From NCBI GenBank assembly GCA_034766995.1, contig CM068315.1:52118662-52182661 (forward strand): a stretch of DNA of 64,000 nt, written 5' to 3'. The translations under genes were made by a program, and so were the position numbers. Source of the DNA: Acanthacorydalis orientalis (lineage: Eukaryota > Arthropoda > Insecta > Megaloptera > Corydalidae). The notes under the pieces were generated by a model. The model had not been told where the DNA came from, ran no database searches, and was given only the letters and a program-made list of their open reading frames with translations. Positions 62,160-64,000 of the stretch are shown here, piece by piece (the stretch's first letter is position 1; every line of letters starts with the position of its first letter).

Positions 62160-62173
62160 AACACACATATATA
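61451..62173. other. AT-rich sequence with (TA)n at 61839-61885 and 62114-62152
   Basis: The second tract adjoins the group 3 mariner. No gene. Confidence 0.55.
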
Positions 62174-62965
62174 CGAGGGTCGTTTGATACGTATGGTAAA
62201 AAAGTTTGTTAAACACCATTTTTTTTGAAATAATCGATTTTATTCCCAACATAGTCCCATTGAGCGCTAAACACTTGGTCCAGCGAGTCTTCAAAATACA
62301 CATTCAAATCCTCATTCGACGAGAATTTCTTCTCACTGAGCGAAATTTTCAAGTGTGGCAATAGGAAAAAATCACACGGGAACAAGTCCAAAGAATAGAA
62401 TGGATGAGGATTAAATTCGAAGCCTAATTCGTCCAATTTTGCCATCACGACGGTCGATTTGTGGGACGGTGCGTTGTCCTGGTGAAAGAGTATTTTTTTG
62501 TGCGCCAATCTTAGCCGTTTTTCAAACAATCCAATAATGGTGCATAATGAGCTGCTGTTATCGTTTTTCCATTCGTTAAGTAGTCGATCAGGATAATTCC
62601 TTAATAATCCCAAATACAGCGGCCATTACCTTTCTAGCCGACAAAATGATCTTCCCTTTTTTTGGCGCACTTTCATCCGTGCTTGTGCACTGCTTTGACT
62701 ACTGCTTCGACTTATGTGTATAGCGGTGGATCTATGTTTAATCCACGATGACGAATTGACACAAAAAATTTTGCCCGTTTTTTTCCATTTCTGAGGCAAC
62801 TGTTACAATGTTTACTTCAAACATCTGTAGAACGTGAACAATGCATCGTTTCTGACTGAAATTTCGCCTATGCTAGTTTGAAAAATACACTTGATAATCG
62901 TGAAGTTATCAAATGAATGATGGTGCCATTTTATAAAAATTACCAAACTTATCAAACGATGTTCG
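62174..62965 (-). mobile_element. internally deleted mariner, group 3, copy B
   Basis: Left terminus CGAGGGTCGTTTGATACGTA then TGGTAA. The right terminus read on the minus strand is CGAACATCGTTTGATAAGTT then TGGTAA. Left-flanking TA is at 62172-62173; the right flank is CA, probably a mutated TA. At 792 bp it is about 0.5 kb shorter than a full mariner. The missing part corresponds to the N-terminal DNA-binding half of the transposase, because the first catalytic Asp lies only about 220 bases inside the 5' (right) terminus instead of the usual 600 or so. Copy A at 15684 has the same layout. A (TA)n tract adjoins the left end. Confidence 0.85.
62209..62760 (-). pseudogene. mariner transposase catalytic domain, N-terminal half missing
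   Basis: Near the 5' side the frame reads VIVD-stop-T-stop-IHRYT (Asp1 codon 62743-62741), where family members have Glu and Trp at the two stops. After a frameshift a 134-codon frame (62613-62209) carries LFHQDNAPSH with Asp2 (62478-62476), LDLFPCDFFLLPHL with Asp3 (62373-62371), 34 residues apart, and ends DYFKKNGV before an early stop. All three catalytic Asp survive, but the helix-turn-helix domain and a continuous frame do not. The family ending (ERW ... G-x-Y-V) is lost, so the C-terminus is truncated by about 20 residues. Confidence 0.85.
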
Positions 62966-62978
62966 CATATATATATAT

Positions 62979-63027
<49 letters not shown>

Positions 63028-63300
63028 TCTATGTATTGTATGTATGTATTCTATGTATGTAATATATGTATGTATGTATGAATATATGTGCTTGTGTGTA
63101 TATAGAAATTCCATTCACTTTCCTCTCTAAATAAACGCCGTATTTTGTGTCATAAATAAAATATATGAATATGTTTTTGGTTCGAAAATCGAAATTTCCT
63201 GCGTATAGTATCATGAGATTACAGCATGAATGAAAGTCAAAAACCACTTTAACTGTACAAAGCATATGCAACGAATTCATGTAAAGAATCAAGTTTTACC
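62966..63300. repeat. mixed TA / CA / GTAT microsatellite region
   Basis: (TA)n(CA)n(TA)n at 62967-63030, then tgtatgtatg-type repeats to about 63100. The minus frames across it (63114-62812 and 63292-63029) are largely repeat-encoded. Confidence 0.85.
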
Positions 63301-63500
63301 GTGTACTACATTATTCCAATTTATTTCAGTCACGAAAATAATTTGCTACGCAGAGCAAATAGCAAGCAAATACAAGTAGCTGTCACCGACAACTGTTGTA
63401 TATTGTACATACGAGACATGCACTCGTACATAGACCGTAACTGGGAAAACACATTTCTGCCCTTTTCTCATGTTGTTGGCATACAGTCAGTAGTTATCTG
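63301..63500 (+). CDS. unassigned open frame in GC-richer patch
   Basis: A plus frame of 66 codons (63301-63501, GTG-type start in the translation, no clear ATG). The composition is protein-like in its second half (QIQVAVTDNC, DRNWENTFLPF) but it has no recognisable domain or splice signals. Low support. Confidence 0.2.
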
Positions 63501-64000
63501 ACGAATTTAACGTTATACCCGCGTGTGTATGTATGCCAGAAAATAATACAATGTTTGTTTCTTTATTACCGGTTTTTTATTTTTATTGCTTTAAATGTAT
63601 TGCGTTAAATTCGTGTTACATTTAAAATAGTTAACTGCGTTCGATTTCAATCCTTGTTTTCGTACTGTCTGAATATTTATGAGAAAATTATAAAATATCA
63701 CATGAATTGTTTTCGTATACTCATTATATATATATATATGGAACGTTCTTTTTAAATCATCAAGATAACTACATAAGATTAAATATTATAAAATTTGTTT
63801 TGAATATTAACATTTTAAAAATATTTATTCTTTATATTATATTGATTAATATTCAGTAATTTCTTTGGATCGTTTTTGTATTTCCAGTTATTTTCAATCA
63901 AACTAAACTTAAATATTTCCCGTTTATTCTGTAAATTTGATTTACATTCTTTTTTTTTAATTTTAAAGATGTGCAATAAATGAATTAAAATTAATCTATT
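63501..64000. other. AT-rich sequence without recognised gene
   Basis: Short (TA)n at 63725-63739. Nothing else supported. Confidence 0.5.

Noticed and set aside
62812..63292. 100- and 87-codon minus-strand frames
   Set aside because: Mostly encoded by TA/CA/GTAT microsatellites and by the non-coding leader of the group 3 mariner.
1..64000. CRISPR arrays, bacterial operons, phage or viral genes
   Set aside because: No spaced direct repeats with unique spacers, no Shine-Dalgarno-led gene runs, and no viral replication or capsid-like frames were seen; the sequence is eukaryotic in character.

Overview
The window looks like an AT-rich arthropod genome, most likely an insect. Four things point there: dozens of long (TA)n tracts and compound CA/TA, TC/TA and GATA microsatellites; mariner, hAT and piggyBac-type DNA transposon relics; a 5S-rRNA-derived SINE; and one candidate Inr+DPE core promoter of the insect type. 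There is no bacterial gene organisation, no tRNA gene or intact rRNA gene that I could find, and no CRISPR array. I cannot name the species.

Host genes are very sparse. The best host feature is on the minus strand around 18.86-19.65 kb. A CpG-richer patch (19380-19650) holds an exact TCAKTY initiator at +1 = 19473 with an exact RGWYV downstream element at +28 to +32. About 480 bases further on, an ATG (18991-18989) opens a 43-codon exon. It encodes a typical secretory signal peptide and ends at a possible splice donor. If this is right, the rest of that gene lies to the left, across an intron that could fill much of positions 1-18860. Other open stretches (2849-3190, 7186-7353, 10502-10672, 58469-58924, 59601-59810) are only candidates, and I do not recognise them with confidence.

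Most of the recognisable content is transposon debris. There are four distinguishable mariner groups. Group 1 is a complete-length but broken element at 32048-33315. Group 2 is three 5' ends at 29951, 34015 and 47455. Group 3 is two roughly 0.8-kb internally deleted copies at 15684-16499 and 62174-62965. Group 4 shares a TTCGGTRYC-type terminus: an internally deleted element at 8490-9001, a 3' end at 57308, and a terminus at 4907-4932. Two copies of one hAT family with a ZMYM/TTF-type dimerisation domain lie at 20936-about 21730 (+) and 42500-43237 (-). A TTAA-flanked piggyBac-like non-autonomous element spans 878-1577. A 5S-headed SINE with a LINE-like TGATGA tail sits inside a GATA array at 5882-6140.

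Layout: 0-5 kb piggyBac-like MITE and an unknown open frame; 5-9 kb microsatellites, SINE and mariner group 4; 9-18.5 kb AT-rich sequence with mariner group 3; 18.8-19.7 kb candidate promoter and first coding exon; 20.9-22.6 kb hAT copy 1 and a second copy of an interspersed repeat; 23-42 kb AT-rich desert with mariner groups 1 and 2; 42.5-43.2 kb hAT copy 2; 43-57 kb desert with a mariner group 2 fragment; 57-64 kb mariner groups 4 and 3 and several unassigned GC-richer patches. I found no multi-gene system. The notable points are the concealed signal-peptide exon, the 5S SINE, the shared deletion architecture of mariner group 3, and the close association of transposon ends with (TA)n tracts.
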